From: Peribacillus muralis
GTDB lineage: Bacteria > Bacillota > Bacilli > Bacillales > DSM-1321
Reading direction: 5' to 3'
Length of the DNA stretch: 64,000 nucleotides
Assembly: GCF_001645685.2 (NCBI RefSeq)
Contig: NZ_CP017080.1
Span: 982,001 to 1,046,000 of the forward strand
Part shown: one piece after another, positions 8,691-19,609 of the stretch
Layout of the letters: every line of letters begins with the position of its first letter
Numbering within the stretch: position 1 is the stretch's first letter
The notes under the pieces: model-generated
What the model saw: only the letters and a program-made list of their open reading frames with translations
Database searches by the model: none
Told to the model about the DNA's origin: nothing
Translations under genes and position numbers: made by a program

Positions 8691-10093
8691 AAAGTGAATC
8701 AGCATGTTCGGAGTGCTTAGAAGGAAAAAATCGCATAAATCCATTGCTCAAGAACGATATAAGTCAGGTAAGGTAAACAGTAAACAGGATATATCCAGCA
8801 AGATAATACCATTTTTGGTCTCTGGCATTTCAAAATTGGAATCTAGTATTTTGAAATTAAGAGTATTATGGAAATATAACGAAAATATTATTATAAGTTT
8901 GGCTGTGCCTATGGGTTTAGAGGGAAAATAAAGGTCTTTATAGAGCTTGTCGAATCTAATGACGTTTATCTCAGCAGGCAGGTGATAAACATGATAGTAA
9001 GAAACGCCTTGTTAATATAACAAACGCTGGTTCATCATCGAAATAAAGATGAAATAGCCCAACGGAAGAAATCATTAAGTGTGGAAGGGGCACGCACCAG
9101 TAATCACCTCAATTATACGATGGGGCAAAGGCTAATGCGCCGACTATGGCTAAATTAGAAATTAGGTTTACTAGTAAAGGTTTAGTTATTTTTCAAATTG
9201 TAAATAACGAATTATCTCGTCTTGATGAGGTTAGATGGTAGAAACCTTTCCATCTGATGTGAATATTATTTTTCAAAAATGGAACTCATCATTCCCGTTT
9301 TGGAATACTGATAAATCAAACATGTTATTTATGAAAACGGAAGATGGGCTTAAGGGTGCCATTCTGCTTCAACTCCCTCTTGGTTTGGCTGCAGGAGACC
9401 TCTGTAAAACTCTTGAGAGCTATCCCAGATCAATAGTCTTATCCTCTATACAAAAAGCTCATCACTTGAACACAATCCTCCGGGAGGATATTTCCCTGAA
9501 AGCAAATCTCTCCTTAAATCAATTCATATAATTACTGTGGCATGACTTTTTCTCCTTTCTTAAATTTCTTCACGATGCTAGAGGAGTCGTACACAAGCCT
9601 CGTCATTCCTGACTTGAGCAGGGACGATGTGTGTTAGGCACTAGGAGGATGCATAAAAATTGACCTACAGCAGTGATAGGTAGCTACACCCCCCTTGATG
9701 GTTCTCACTTTCCCATTTGGAACCGTTTTATTAAGCGCCTGGATATGTAAGGTCCGGTACTACCCTTTTGCTCTTTCCAAATGCGCCCTGCCGTATCCAA
9801 GGCTTAAGAATGGAATGTCGTATTTAATTAAAGAAAACCGCTTTTCCATGCATTCATTAAAGGCTTCATTCGTCCCCCATATAAAAGAATGCTGTTAATA
9901 AAGGAGTAAAATAGGGAAGTTGAAAGAGGTTGGAAATGTGAAAGGAATCGGCAGTGCCCTTTCGAAAAAGTAAATCGTTTCACTGTTTAATTGAATTTCC
10001 CTTGCAATCCCTTTATATTGAAAAGGTGGCAGTTTATTAGGTATTAAATTCTTGCCAGAATAATGATAATGAGAGGGTCGGTTTTTTTACGTG
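8691..10093. other. 1.4-kb region without a supportable gene
   Basis: Open frames at 8704-8931, 9235-9531 and 9695-9898 lack ribosome sites and recognisable domains. A stretch around 9119-9235 reads like coding sequence (AKLEIRFTSKGLVIFQIVNN) but is closed by stops in frame. The region looks like decayed coding DNA whose origin I cannot name. AATAATGATAATGA near 10062-10075 recalls half of a Fur box but lacks the other half. Confidence 0.4.
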
Positions 10094-10792
10094 ATGGTTA
10101 TATGGATGGTCGGTTTTACTATTTTATTGGCTTTATTTCTACTATATACGATAATCCCTACGTTGCTTATCCGTGTATTCGGATGGGGAATAATCAAGAA
10201 TACAAAAAAGAATAGTGGGGTAGCGCTAACCTTTGATGATGGACCAAACCCCGAATATACAATCCGATTGCTTGATCTTTTGGAAAAGTATGAAGTAAAA
10301 GCTTCGTTCTTTGTGGTGGGTAGTAAGGTGAGGCACAATCCTGAAATCGTTAAACGAATGCATGAGGATGGGCATGTGATTGGAATCCATCATTTTGATC
10401 ATGTTTCAAGTTGGATCCTTTCACCATTTCAATTAAAGAAGCAGCTGGGCATGACCGAAAAGGCAATAACTGAATGTACCAAGGAAAAGGTCATTTTTTA
10501 TAGACCTCCATGGGGACACTTCAATATTTTCACACCTATTCTTAGCAAGAACTATAAAGTGATCATGTGGTCGGCCATTTTCGGTGATTGGAAAGTGGAT
10601 ACATGCAAAAATAATCTCCTTGGGCAATTACGTACAACCTCCAATGAAGGTGAGATTTTACTGCTTCATGACTGTGGTGAAACACTGGGGGCGGATAAGG
10701 AAGCACCGAGGCATATGATTGAAAAATTGGAAATTTATTTACGTGAAAGTAAAGAAAAGGGAACGGAATTCGTCACTTTAAGAGACTTATAA
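10094..10792 (+). CDS. Membrane-anchored polysaccharide deacetylase (NodB/CE4)
   Basis: CE4 metal-dependent deacetylase of N-acetylated sugars, anchored by one N-terminal segment (about 4-28). Landmarks are TFDDGPN with Asp48-Asp49, the zinc pair His99-x3-His103 in HHFDH, RPPWGHFN, and a C-terminal LLHD. The usual H-[ST]-x2-H reads HHFDH. The start is uncertain: GTG 10091, ATG 10094 and ATG 10106 all lack a clear ribosome site. It is followed after 14 bases by a DedA gene and then a lipid-type glycosyltransferase, so the three probably form an envelope unit. Substrate (peptidoglycan or a lipid-linked sugar) is not determined. Confidence 0.85.
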   Translation: MVIWMVGFTILLALFLLYTIIPTLLIRVFGWGIIKNTKKNSGVALTFDDGPNPEYTIRLLDLLEKYEVKASFFVVGSKVRHNPEIVKRMHEDGHVIGIHHFDHVSSWILSPFQLKKQLGMTEKAITECTKEKVIFYRPPWGHFNIFTPILSKNYKVIMWSAIFGDWKVDTCKNNLLGQLRTTSNEGEILLLHDCGETLGADKEAPRHMIEKLEIYLRESKEKGTEFVTLRDL

Positions 10793-10806
10793 ATTCTGGG
10801 GGTACC

Positions 10807-11406
10807 ATGAATATCGATACGATTTTACATTTCATTAACATATATGGATACCTGATCATTTTTTTGTTTTTGTTCCTTGGCATCGTTGGTATTCCTGCTC
10901 CAGAGGAATCACTCCTTTTTTTAATTGGAGTGTTGATCGCCCAACATAAACTCTCCTTCGGGCCATCGTTATCATCCGCTTTTCTTGGTGCTTTTACAGG
11001 GATGCTCGCAGCTTATGTTTGTGGGAAATATGTGGGGTACCCATTTATCGATAAATATGGAAAGTACGTAGGAATTACCAACGAGCGTTGGGAAAAGACA
11101 AAAATAAATTATATGGAAAATATCCAAAAGACGGTCATTTTTGGATTTTATATACCGGGTATGCGGCAAATCAGCCCTTATTTTGCAGGGATATCCAGAA
11201 TCCCTTTCCGTAAATTTTTCCTGCTGTCCTTATTGGGCACTTTTCTCTGGACTGTCCCCTTTATAGTGGCTGGATATTATTTGGGTAATGCATTTAATAT
11301 AAACCCGCAATATGTTCCGTATCTGGGTGTTCTTTTCTTATTTATTTTTGTATTTTATGTCACTTTCAAATATATTAAAAGAAAGAAACAAAAGTCCAAT
11401 AATTGA
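10807..11406 (+). CDS. DedA family membrane protein
   Basis: A 199-residue integral membrane protein with four to five hydrophobic segments. The N-terminal GIVGIPAPEESLLFLIGVL and the central GKYVGYPFIDKYGKYVGI followed by FIPGMRQISPYFAG-like sequence (YIPGMRQISPYFAG) match the DedA/SNARE-associated family, whose members include phospholipid and undecaprenyl-phosphate flippases. GGGGG at 10798-10802 precedes the ATG. It sits between a deacetylase and a glycolipid-type glycosyltransferase. Moving a lipid carrier for those enzymes is a reasonable inference, not shown by sequence. Confidence 0.85.
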   Translation: MNIDTILHFINIYGYLIIFLFLFLGIVGIPAPEESLLFLIGVLIAQHKLSFGPSLSSAFLGAFTGMLAAYVCGKYVGYPFIDKYGKYVGITNERWEKTKINYMENIQKTVIFGFYIPGMRQISPYFAGISRIPFRKFFLLSLLGTFLWTVPFIVAGYYLGNAFNINPQYVPYLGVLFLFIFVFYVTFKYIKRKKQKSNN

Positions 11407-11629
11407 GAGTCACTTCTTTTCCATGAAACTTTAGCATGGATTTCCTATAGGAAAAACTGCTTATCAATGGAGATTTATATTACTTTGAAATATCATTGGA
11501 TTTCTCGACCACAACAATGTTTACAACAAAGATGAAGAGTAATTGTTGCAGGATCAGTTCGTGAAACTGCTAGTATCTGTCTATATGAAATATGGTATTC
11601 AAAGTATGAATTCTTAGGAGATGACGCGA

Positions 11630-12790
11630 ATGAAAAAGGTTCTGTTTTTACCTCTCTTTCGAATGCAGTCAGGACATCATCAAGTAGCTGAGGCATTAAT
11701 GGATATGTTGGAGAAGCATTCAAACGGTATCGTTTTAAAAAAAGTGGATTTGATAAGCTATACAAACAATTCTTTAGAAAAAATGCTGACAAACGGTTAC
11801 TTAAAATGGATCAGGTATGCACCAGAAACCTATGATCTCGCCTATAAAAACCTTTTTTATGTCCCTTCATCCAGGGAGTGGGCATTAAAATGGTATCAAC
11901 CTATATTCCTGAGAAAAATGGAACAATTGATTGCCGAGGAAAACCCGGATTTAATCGTGTGTACGCATGGTTTCCCTTCATATCTTTTGAGCCAGTTAAA
12001 GATGAAAGGGAAATGCGACATTCCCATCATTAACGTTTACACAGACTACTTCATTAATAATGTGTGGGGGACACAAGGAATAGATGCCCACTTTCTCCCA
12101 AGCCAAGAAGTGAAAGAAAAGTTAATGAACATGCGTCACATTCCGAAACAACGGATGATGGTCACAGGAATTCCCGTCCATGAGGAAATTACAAAAATCG
12201 CCAGTGAACAAAAAAATTCGAATCGGCCAAAAATTTTAATATCGGGGGGAAATAGCGGTCTAGGCGGGATTTTAAATGTAGCAGCTGAGTTAAAGAGTTC
12301 GATCGAGTTTGATTACGTGGTGCTTTGTGGCAATAATATTAAATTGTATGATGAAATCGATTCATGGAATTTAGCTCATATCAAGCCTTTAACCTATATA
12401 ACATCAAGAGTTGAAATGAATAAGCTTTATGAAGAGGTAAACGCAATCGTTACAAAGCCGGGCGGTGTCACCATAAGCGAAGCATTACGTAAAAGGCTGC
12501 CGATTTTCGTTCATTCCATGCTGCCGGGCCAGGAAGCGATAAATCTAAAATATCTAAAAGAACAAAAGCTTGTATTCGAGCTCAATCAGAAATGGCCATT
12601 TGAACAGCAAATGAAGGAAACGTTGAAGAACCAGGAAATAATGGAGAAATGGAACACTTCGATCGAGTCCTATCATAAGGAAATTGAACTTGATAAGCCT
12701 GAGGGGATAGTGGAAGTGATGAAGTTGATCATTGATCTTGAAAAAGCCAGTGAATTTCCGTATATGACCAGTCAAACCAAAGTCATTTAA
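11630..12790 (+). CDS. MGDG synthase/UgtP-type glycosyltransferase
   Basis: GT28-type glycosyltransferase of 386 residues that would transfer a sugar from a UDP donor to diacylglycerol or a similar lipid. The N-terminus (PLFRMQSGHHQVAEALMDML) is the MGDG-synthase entry motif with the SGHH loop. The C-terminal half has ITKPGGVTISEAL-like sequence (VTKPGGVTISEALRKRLP) followed by PGQEAINLKYL, the nucleotide-sugar site. ATG 11630 is used because TAGGAG lies 9 bases upstream; the ATG at 11621 abuts it. It lies 223 bases after dedA, so it may have its own promoter. The acceptor is inferred from family only. Confidence 0.85.
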   Translation: MKKVLFLPLFRMQSGHHQVAEALMDMLEKHSNGIVLKKVDLISYTNNSLEKMLTNGYLKWIRYAPETYDLAYKNLFYVPSSREWALKWYQPIFLRKMEQLIAEENPDLIVCTHGFPSYLLSQLKMKGKCDIPIINVYTDYFINNVWGTQGIDAHFLPSQEVKEKLMNMRHIPKQRMMVTGIPVHEEITKIASEQKNSNRPKILISGGNSGLGGILNVAAELKSSIEFDYVVLCGNNIKLYDEIDSWNLAHIKPLTYITSRVEMNKLYEEVNAIVTKPGGVTISEALRKRLPIFVHSMLPGQEAINLKYLKEQKLVFELNQKWPFEQQMKETLKNQEIMEKWNTSIESYHKEIELDKPEGIVEVMKLIIDLEKASEFPYMTSQTKVI

Positions 12791-12821
12791 GGCAATGACT
12801 GCGTTACAGAAGGGACGAGCC

Positions 12822-12885
12822 CCATCCCCTCCAAGATCATGTGCATCAATATTACTTGGAAGGGGATGGCATCATCCTTTTTTTT
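12822..12885 (+). terminator. Terminator overlapping the 3' end of the DNA glycosylase gene
   Basis: CCATCCCCTCCAAG pairs with CTTGGAAGGGGATGG (one bulge) and eight T follow at 12878-12885. The right arm contains the last codons of the convergent mpg gene, so the hairpin is shared by both transcripts. Confidence 0.75.
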
Positions 12886-13484
12886 ATGGTGCGGGATATG
12901 TACGGGCTCCCAGTCACCCAAAAACGCCACGGATAATCCTTGGCTTCCCCAGTGTTGTCAATACCGATGCGGGGGCCGCTGGAGATGTGTTCAGGCTGCT
13001 TTCCAGCAGCAAGATAAAGAGGGGGAGCCGTAAAGGATTGGCCATAATCCTCCATGGTGATGCCCAGTGCTTTTGTCAGCTTCCCAGGTCCATCAGTCCA
13101 TTTGCGAATGTCGGCAATTCCGCGCCTTTCCTGCATTAATTCAAGACCTGAGTAAGGCTCAACCGCCCGGATCAAAACGGCTTCCGGATTATCAATCCCG
13201 CCGCTTACGACATTGACCAGTGTATGAGTGTGCATGACGTATGTATAAATCAATCCGGACATGCCATACATCACTTCCGTCCGTTTTGTCCTCCTATTTC
13301 CAAAACTATGTGCGGCCCTGTCAAGAGGACCCATATAGGCTTCGGTTTCAACGATGAATCCAGAAGCGGTGCCATCCGCAGTCTTTTTTACAAGCAGGCA
13401 CCCGAGAAGGGATTTGGCCAGCTCAAGAGTGGGTTGTTCATAAAAATCGACTGGTAAGATTGAATGGTTCGTTTTATTCGTCAT
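12852..13484 (-). CDS. mpg: 3-methyladenine DNA glycosylase (AAG/MPG family)
   Basis: Base-excision repair enzyme that removes alkylated and deaminated purines. The 210-residue length is normal. Conserved pieces are LAKSLLGCLLV, VETEAY (catalytic Glu), AAHSFGNRRTKR, MYGMSGLIYTYVMHT-like sequence, DGPGKLTKALGI and the C-terminal GPRIGI. GGAGTGA precedes the ATG at 13484 by about 7 bases. Single gene, convergent with the glycosyltransferase. Confidence 0.92.
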   Translation of the reverse strand: MTNKTNHSILPVDFYEQPTLELAKSLLGCLLVKKTADGTASGFIVETEAYMGPLDRAAHSFGNRRTKRTEVMYGMSGLIYTYVMHTHTLVNVVSGGIDNPEAVLIRAVEPYSGLELMQERRGIADIRKWTDGPGKLTKALGITMEDYGQSFTAPPLYLAAGKQPEHISSGPRIGIDNTGEAKDYPWRFWVTGSPYISRTIKKRMMPSPSK

Positions 13485-13560
13485 AGGATCACTCCATTTT
13501 ATTGATTACAGGTAAATTTCCCTTAACTACGAAAAAAGAAACATCGACTTGCAGGGATGA

Positions 13561-13595
13561 AACAAGGCCGGCTGAACGATTCAGCCGGCCTTGTT
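13561..13595. terminator. Bidirectional-type terminator hairpin
   Basis: A perfect 15-bp stem (AACAAGGCCGGCTGA with its complement) with a 5-base loop lies just past the stop of the minus-strand MFS gene and is followed on that strand by TTGTTTCATC. Confidence 0.8.
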
Positions 13596-13601
13596 TCATG
13601 T

Positions 13602-15245
<1,644 letters not shown>

Positions 15246-15407
15246 TGGTTTTTTTTCGCTAAAAAACAAGTTTTTCTCCCTGTACCTATAGTAATTCGGC
15301 TGGAAATGGTTAAATCCTTCCTATTGAATATCTCCGACGTGTTTCCGTGTACCAAATCCGATATAATAAGAGGGAATATAGATGGATCTGGATTGGAAGT
15401 GTAAGAT

Positions 15408-16214
15408 ATGAATAAAAGAATAGGTTTTATTGGCTGCGGTAAAATGGGTGAGGCCATACTGGAGGGCATTTTACTGGCTGAAGTCATTTCGCCCGATCGA
15501 ATCATGGTAAGTACAGCAAGCATGGGTTCCATGACGAAGATCACGACGAAACATAAGGTTAAAGGCACCATCGATAATGCAGAAGTTGCCGCTTTTGCCG
15601 ACATTCTCTTTTTAGGAATTCAGCCTGCCATGCATAAGCAAGTGCTTGAAGAGGTGAAGGATCATATGAAAGGAAGCACCGTAATCATTACCATGGCGGC
15701 GGGGATCAATATTTCCCTGATAGAAAACAGCTTCGAAAGGAAAGTGAAGGTCGTAAGGACGATGCCAAATACTCCTTCCCTTGTGGGTGAGGGCTTGACA
15801 GCCATAAGCCTTAACGATGAGATTACGGATGATGATATAGCAGCTGTAACGGCACTTTTGAATAGCTTTGGGAAAACGGAGATCCTCCATGAGGATATGA
15901 TGGATGCAGTTCCAGCCATCAGCGGCTCATCACCTGCATATGTATACATGTTCATCGAAGCGCTGGCTGATGGAGGGGTTCGTGATGGCATTCCACGAAA
16001 ACAAGCATACCGTATGGCAGCACAAGCTGTAATGGGGGCTGCTAAAATGGTGCTTGAAACGGAAAAACATCCAGCCGCATTAAAAGATGATGTCTGCACT
16101 CCTGGTGGTTCAACGATAGCTGCAGTAGCTGCCTTGGAAGAGGCTCAGCTTAGATCTGGCATATTACGAGCGATGAAGGCCTGTACAGATAAAACGAAAG
16201 GGATCGGCCAATAA
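15408..16214 (+). CDS. proC: Pyrroline-5-carboxylate reductase
   Basis: Last step of proline synthesis: NAD(P)H-dependent reduction of pyrroline-5-carboxylate. The 268-residue protein opens with the Rossmann motif GFIGCGKMGEA, has VVRTMPNTPSLVGEG in the middle, and the C-terminal signature from DAVPAISGSSPAYVYMFIEA to CTPGGSTIAAVAALEE. The cofactor and substrate motifs look complete. TATAAT at 15362-15367 could be the -10. Monocistronic, ended by the hairpin at 16217. Confidence 0.93.
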   Translation: MNKRIGFIGCGKMGEAILEGILLAEVISPDRIMVSTASMGSMTKITTKHKVKGTIDNAEVAAFADILFLGIQPAMHKQVLEEVKDHMKGSTVIITMAAGINISLIENSFERKVKVVRTMPNTPSLVGEGLTAISLNDEITDDDIAAVTALLNSFGKTEILHEDMMDAVPAISGSSPAYVYMFIEALADGGVRDGIPRKQAYRMAAQAVMGAAKMVLETEKHPAALKDDVCTPGGSTIAAVAALEEAQLRSGILRAMKACTDKTKGIGQ

Positions 16215-16216
16215 GG

Positions 16217-16251
16217 GGAGCGATTGCCTGTAATGAGGCAATCTCCTTTTT
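16217..16251 (+). terminator. proC terminator
   Basis: GGAG-C-GATTGCCT pairs with AGGCAATC-TCC with a one-base bulge, and five T follow. Confidence 0.85.
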
Positions 16252-16295
16252 GGATATAATTTTCAGAATGTTTAGTTAAAAGAGGGGGATGCAGG

Positions 16296-17663
16296 ATGAA
16301 CCAGTACATAGAGCAACTAAAGAAGATTTTGACGGATGAGCAAGTAACGGTTAATGCAACTTTATTGGAACAGCACAGTCATGATGAATCGTACCATACT
16401 CCACAATTACCAGACATGGTCATATATCCTAAAGATACGGCAGAAGTTAGTGCAGTTATGAGGTATGCGAATGAACATGATATACCGGTGATTCCTTTTG
16501 GGCTAGGATCAAGCTTGGAGGGGCATGTCGTTCCAGTCAAAGGAGGGATTTCCCTAGATATGTCCTTGATGAATCAAGTGTTGGAAATCAGGGAAAATGA
16601 TTTCCTCGTGAAGGTACAGCCAGGCGTGACAAGGACACAGCTCAACAAAGAATTGAAAAGGTATGGACTGTTCTTTTCCGTTGATCCAGGCGCCGATGCG
16701 ACACTGGGGGGGATGGCTGCAACGAATGCAAGTGGTACGACCTCGGTCAAATATGGGATAATGCGTGATCAAGTCAGAGATCTGGAAGTTGTCCTGGCAA
16801 ATGGTGAAGTGATCCATACCGGCAGCTTAGCGACAAAATCATCCTCAGGCATACATTTGAGTGGATTGTTTGTAGGATCGGAAGGGACGTTAGGTGTATT
16901 TACTGAGCTGACACTCAAGGTATATGGAATCCCTGAGGTCACCATGGCAGGAAGAGCAACCTTTCCGACCGTCGAACAAGCAGTATCTGCGGTTAATGGC
17001 ATCATGCTTGCTGGAATCCCGATTGCCCGAATTGAATTGGTTGATGCCGAGTCGATAAAAAAGGTTAATCAATTCATGGATAAAGCCTATGACGTCAAAC
17101 CTACCTTGTTTCTGGAGTTTCACGGCAATTTTGCCGGTTTGGAACAGGATGTCCAATTCGCTAAGGAAATCGTAGGTGATTTTGGCTGTGGGGATATCCA
17201 GTTTGAAATGGATTCTAAAGCACGGAATGCATTGTGGGAAGCCCGCCACAATCTCGCATATGCATTCATTCATAGTGCTCCGGGCAAGAAGCTGATGGTG
17301 ACCGATGTAAGCGTGCCCCTTCATGAATTGTCGAATGCCATCCTCGAAACGAGGAAGAAGGTCGAATGGTCCAAAGTGGAGGGAGCGATCGTAGGCCATG
17401 TTGGGGATGGCAATTATCATGTTTTGTTCATGATTGATTTAAACAACCCAGAGGAAGTGAAAGAGGCGCAGAGGTTAAATGGAGAAATCGTTGAATATGC
17501 CTTATCGAAAGGCGGCACTTGTACGGGCGAGCATGGTGTCGGTCTTGGAAAATCGAAGTATCAGAAAAGGGAGCACGGAGCCGCCTACGAAGTGATGAAA
17601 ACGATTAAATATTCACTAGATCCGAAAGGAATAATGAACCCAGGTAAAATTTTCGTAGATTAA
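16296..17663 (+). CDS. FAD-linked 2-hydroxyacid oxidase (D-lactate dehydrogenase/GlcD type)
   Basis: Flavoprotein oxidising D-lactate or glycolate and passing electrons to a cytochrome or quinone. The 455 residues hold an N-terminal FAD_binding_4 domain (PFGLGSSLEGHVVP, VQPGVTRTQLN, DATLGGMAATNASGTTSVKYG) and a C-terminal FAD-oxidase domain with HVGDGNYH and CTGEHGVGLGKSKY. No 4Fe-4S partner (GlcF) is adjacent, so a single-subunit D-lactate dehydrogenase is more likely than the glycolate oxidase complex. GAGGGGGATG precedes the ATG. Substrate is inferred. Confidence 0.85.
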   Translation: MNQYIEQLKKILTDEQVTVNATLLEQHSHDESYHTPQLPDMVIYPKDTAEVSAVMRYANEHDIPVIPFGLGSSLEGHVVPVKGGISLDMSLMNQVLEIRENDFLVKVQPGVTRTQLNKELKRYGLFFSVDPGADATLGGMAATNASGTTSVKYGIMRDQVRDLEVVLANGEVIHTGSLATKSSSGIHLSGLFVGSEGTLGVFTELTLKVYGIPEVTMAGRATFPTVEQAVSAVNGIMLAGIPIARIELVDAESIKKVNQFMDKAYDVKPTLFLEFHGNFAGLEQDVQFAKEIVGDFGCGDIQFEMDSKARNALWEARHNLAYAFIHSAPGKKLMVTDVSVPLHELSNAILETRKKVEWSKVEGAIVGHVGDGNYHVLFMIDLNNPEEVKEAQRLNGEIVEYALSKGGTCTGEHGVGLGKSKYQKREHGAAYEVMKTIKYSLDPKGIMNPGKIFVD

Positions 17664-17830
17664 GAGAATTTCAATGACTAGTAACTCCTACAATGAATAA
17701 GCATTAACTTGTGAAAGAGATGACTTGCTCTTCTCTAACTCTGTGCAGCCAACTATATCCTATAATTTAACCATATAACCGTTCTAAAAAGTTAAAACTC
17801 GTGTCATATTTAATAAAAACGCCTGATGTG

Positions 17831-18200
17831 TGAGATAATCCGACCAATATCGGAAGGAATCCGTCCGAATGAGGAGATAATTCGACCTAAATCGTAGGGT
17901 TCCGTCCGTCTGAGGGTATAATCCGACCTAAATCGTAGGGTTCCGCCCGTCTGAGGAGAGAATTCGACCAACATCGGAAGGAATCCGTCCGTCCGAGGAG
18001 AAAATCCGACCAACATCGGAGGAATTCGACCGAATGAGGAGAGAATCCGACCAACATCGGAAGGAATCCGTCCGTCTGAGGAGAAAATTCGACCAACATC
18101 GGAAGGAATCCGTCCGTCTGAGGAGATAATTCGTCCAACATGGAAGGAATCCGTCCGAATGAGGAGAGAATCCGACCAACATGGAAAAAATCCGTCCTTC
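17831..18200. repeat. Array of about nine 41-42-bp tandem repeats
   Basis: Units begin at about 17831, 17870, 17911, 17952, 17994, 18035, 18077, 18119 and 18160. The consensus starts TGAGGAGAGAATTCGACCAA and ends CATCGGAAGGAATCCGTCCGTC-like. Each unit holds small inverted repeats (TCCGA..TCGGA and CGGA..TCCG). The unit is near 14 codons, so open frames run through the array on the minus strand, but there is no ribosome site and single-base length differences break them. I treat them as spurious. 17664-17830 shows nothing else. Confidence 0.9.
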
Positions 18201-18230
18201 AGCCGAAAAAGTCATGAGTTATCCGATAAA

Positions 18231-18263
18231 AAGACTCCAGACACGATTTGTGTCTGGAGTCTT
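18231..18263. terminator. Bidirectional terminator between oxidase/repeat array and ald
   Basis: A 14-bp perfect stem (AAGACTCCAGACAC with its complement) has a 5-base loop. T-rich tails occur both ways: CATTTTTAT on plus and TTTATC on minus, the latter serving ald. Confidence 0.85.
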
Positions 18264-18278
18264 CATTTTTATATTATA

Positions 18279-19412
18279 TTAAGCGTTAATGTTGTTTGGG
18301 TTTAAGGCGTTTTCCACACTTACGTAATTGTAGCCTAGGTCTGTTGCAACTGCTTCGAAGGTAATCTCTCCATTCGCCACATTGACGCCTTTTGCAAGGG
18401 CATCATTTTCAAGGATTGCTTTCAGGGCTCCTTTGTTTGCGATTTGCAGCGCGAATGGAACCGTTACGTTCGTTAAAGCGACAGTGGATGTTTGGGGCAC
18501 CGCTCCTGGCATGTTTGCCACTGCGTAATGGACAACTCCATGTTTTACATAAGTAGGGTTATCATGTGTTGTTATGTGGTCAACCGTTTCAAAGATCCCG
18601 CCTTGGTCGATTGCGACATCGACGATTACTGAACCTGGAGACATTGATTTAACCATTTCTTCAGTTACGAGCTTTGGAGCTTTGGCACCTGGAATCAGTA
18701 CAGCACCGATGACTAAATCAGCATCCTTGACCGCTTCAGCGATGTTATAAGGATTTGAGATAAGTGTAGTCAGTTCGTTTCCGAAAATATCATCCAACTG
18801 ACGAAGACGATCAGGGCTTAAGTCAAGAATTGTAACGTCTGCGCCTAAGCCAATGGCAATCTTAGCTGCGTTCGTTCCAACCATTCCTCCACCGACTACA
18901 ACGACTTTGCCGCGTTTCACTCCGGGAACTCCACTTAATAGGATTCCTTTGCCGCCATTATTCTTTTCGAGGAATTGAGCACCGATTTGCGCAGCCATAC
19001 GTCCTGCCACTTCACTCATTGGAGTCAATAATGGAAGTGTACGGTTTACTGCAACCGTCTCATAAGCGATGGCCAAGACATCGCTTTCTTTTAAGGCCTG
19101 TGCAAGGGCTGGCTCGGCAGCAAGATGTAAATATGTGAAGAGAATTAAGTCTTTACGGAAATATTTATATTCAGATGAGATAGGTTCTTTTACTTTCATG
19201 ATCATGTCTGTACTTGACCAAACACTAGCAGCGTCCTCGACTATTACAGCACCAGCTTCTTGGTATGACTCATTTGTAAAACTGCTTCCTAGACCAGCGT
19301 TCATTTCGATTAATACTTCATGTCCCGCATTCACTAATGCTACAACGCCTGCTGGAGTGATAGCTACACGGTTTTCATTGTTTTTAATCTCTTTTGGAAT
19401 TCCTATTCTCAT
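18279..19412 (-). CDS. ald: Alanine dehydrogenase
   Basis: NAD-dependent, reversible oxidative deamination of L-alanine to pyruvate and ammonia; used to grow on alanine and needed for normal sporulation in Bacillus. The 377-residue length matches the family. The N-terminus [20 protein letters not shown] is the Ald/PntA signature; [25 protein letters not shown] is the NAD fold. The start at 19412 has GGAGGG 6 bases upstream; the extension to 19451 has none. An AdeR-like activator lies upstream, separated by an EcsC-family gene. Confidence 0.95.
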   Translation of the reverse strand: MRIGIPKEIKNNENRVAITPAGVVALVNAGHEVLIEMNAGLGSSFTNESYQEAGAVIVEDAASVWSSTDMIMKVKEPISSEYKYFRKDLILFTYLHLAAEPALAQALKESDVLAIAYETVAVNRTLPLLTPMSEVAGRMAAQIGAQFLEKNNGGKGILLSGVPGVKRGKVVVVGGGMVGTNAAKIAIGLGADVTILDLSPDRLRQLDDIFGNELTTLISNPYNIAEAVKDADLVIGAVLIPGAKAPKLVTEEMVKSMSPGSVIVDVAIDQGGIFETVDHITTHDNPTYVKHGVVHYAVANMPGAVPQTSTVALTNVTVPFALQIANKGALKAILENDALAKGVNVANGEITFEAVATDLGYNYVSVENALNPNNINA

Positions 19413-19609
19413 CTTAATCCCTCCAATAATATGTTTTGCTATTTGTATCACAAGTATAGTAGGAAAAAGAAACAGTTAGTATGTGGAAATCAGAAAAGTG
19501 AAAAAGGTGTATTTGTGAAATTCCACAAACGCAAATCCAATAAGCATGGACTTGCTAGTTTTGAGCCCTTCATTGATGTCAAAAACGTGACATGGTAGGA
19601 CAAAGGGGC

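Noticed and set aside
8704..8931. 75-codon open frame just after the decarboxylase terminator.
   Set aside because: It has no ribosome site and begins inside the terminator tail.
9235..9531. 98-codon open frame in the gene-poor region.
   Set aside because: No ribosome site, no recognisable domain, and its upstream sequence is closed by stops.
10062..10077. Fur-box-like AATAATGATAATGA before the deacetylase gene.
   Set aside because: Only the left half matches; the right half of the 19-bp consensus is absent.
17810..18215. Minus-strand open frames of 68-95 codons across the repeat array (FSPQTDGFLPMLVEFSP-like).
   Set aside because: They arise because the unit is near a multiple of three; there is no ribosome site, and unit length changes break every frame.
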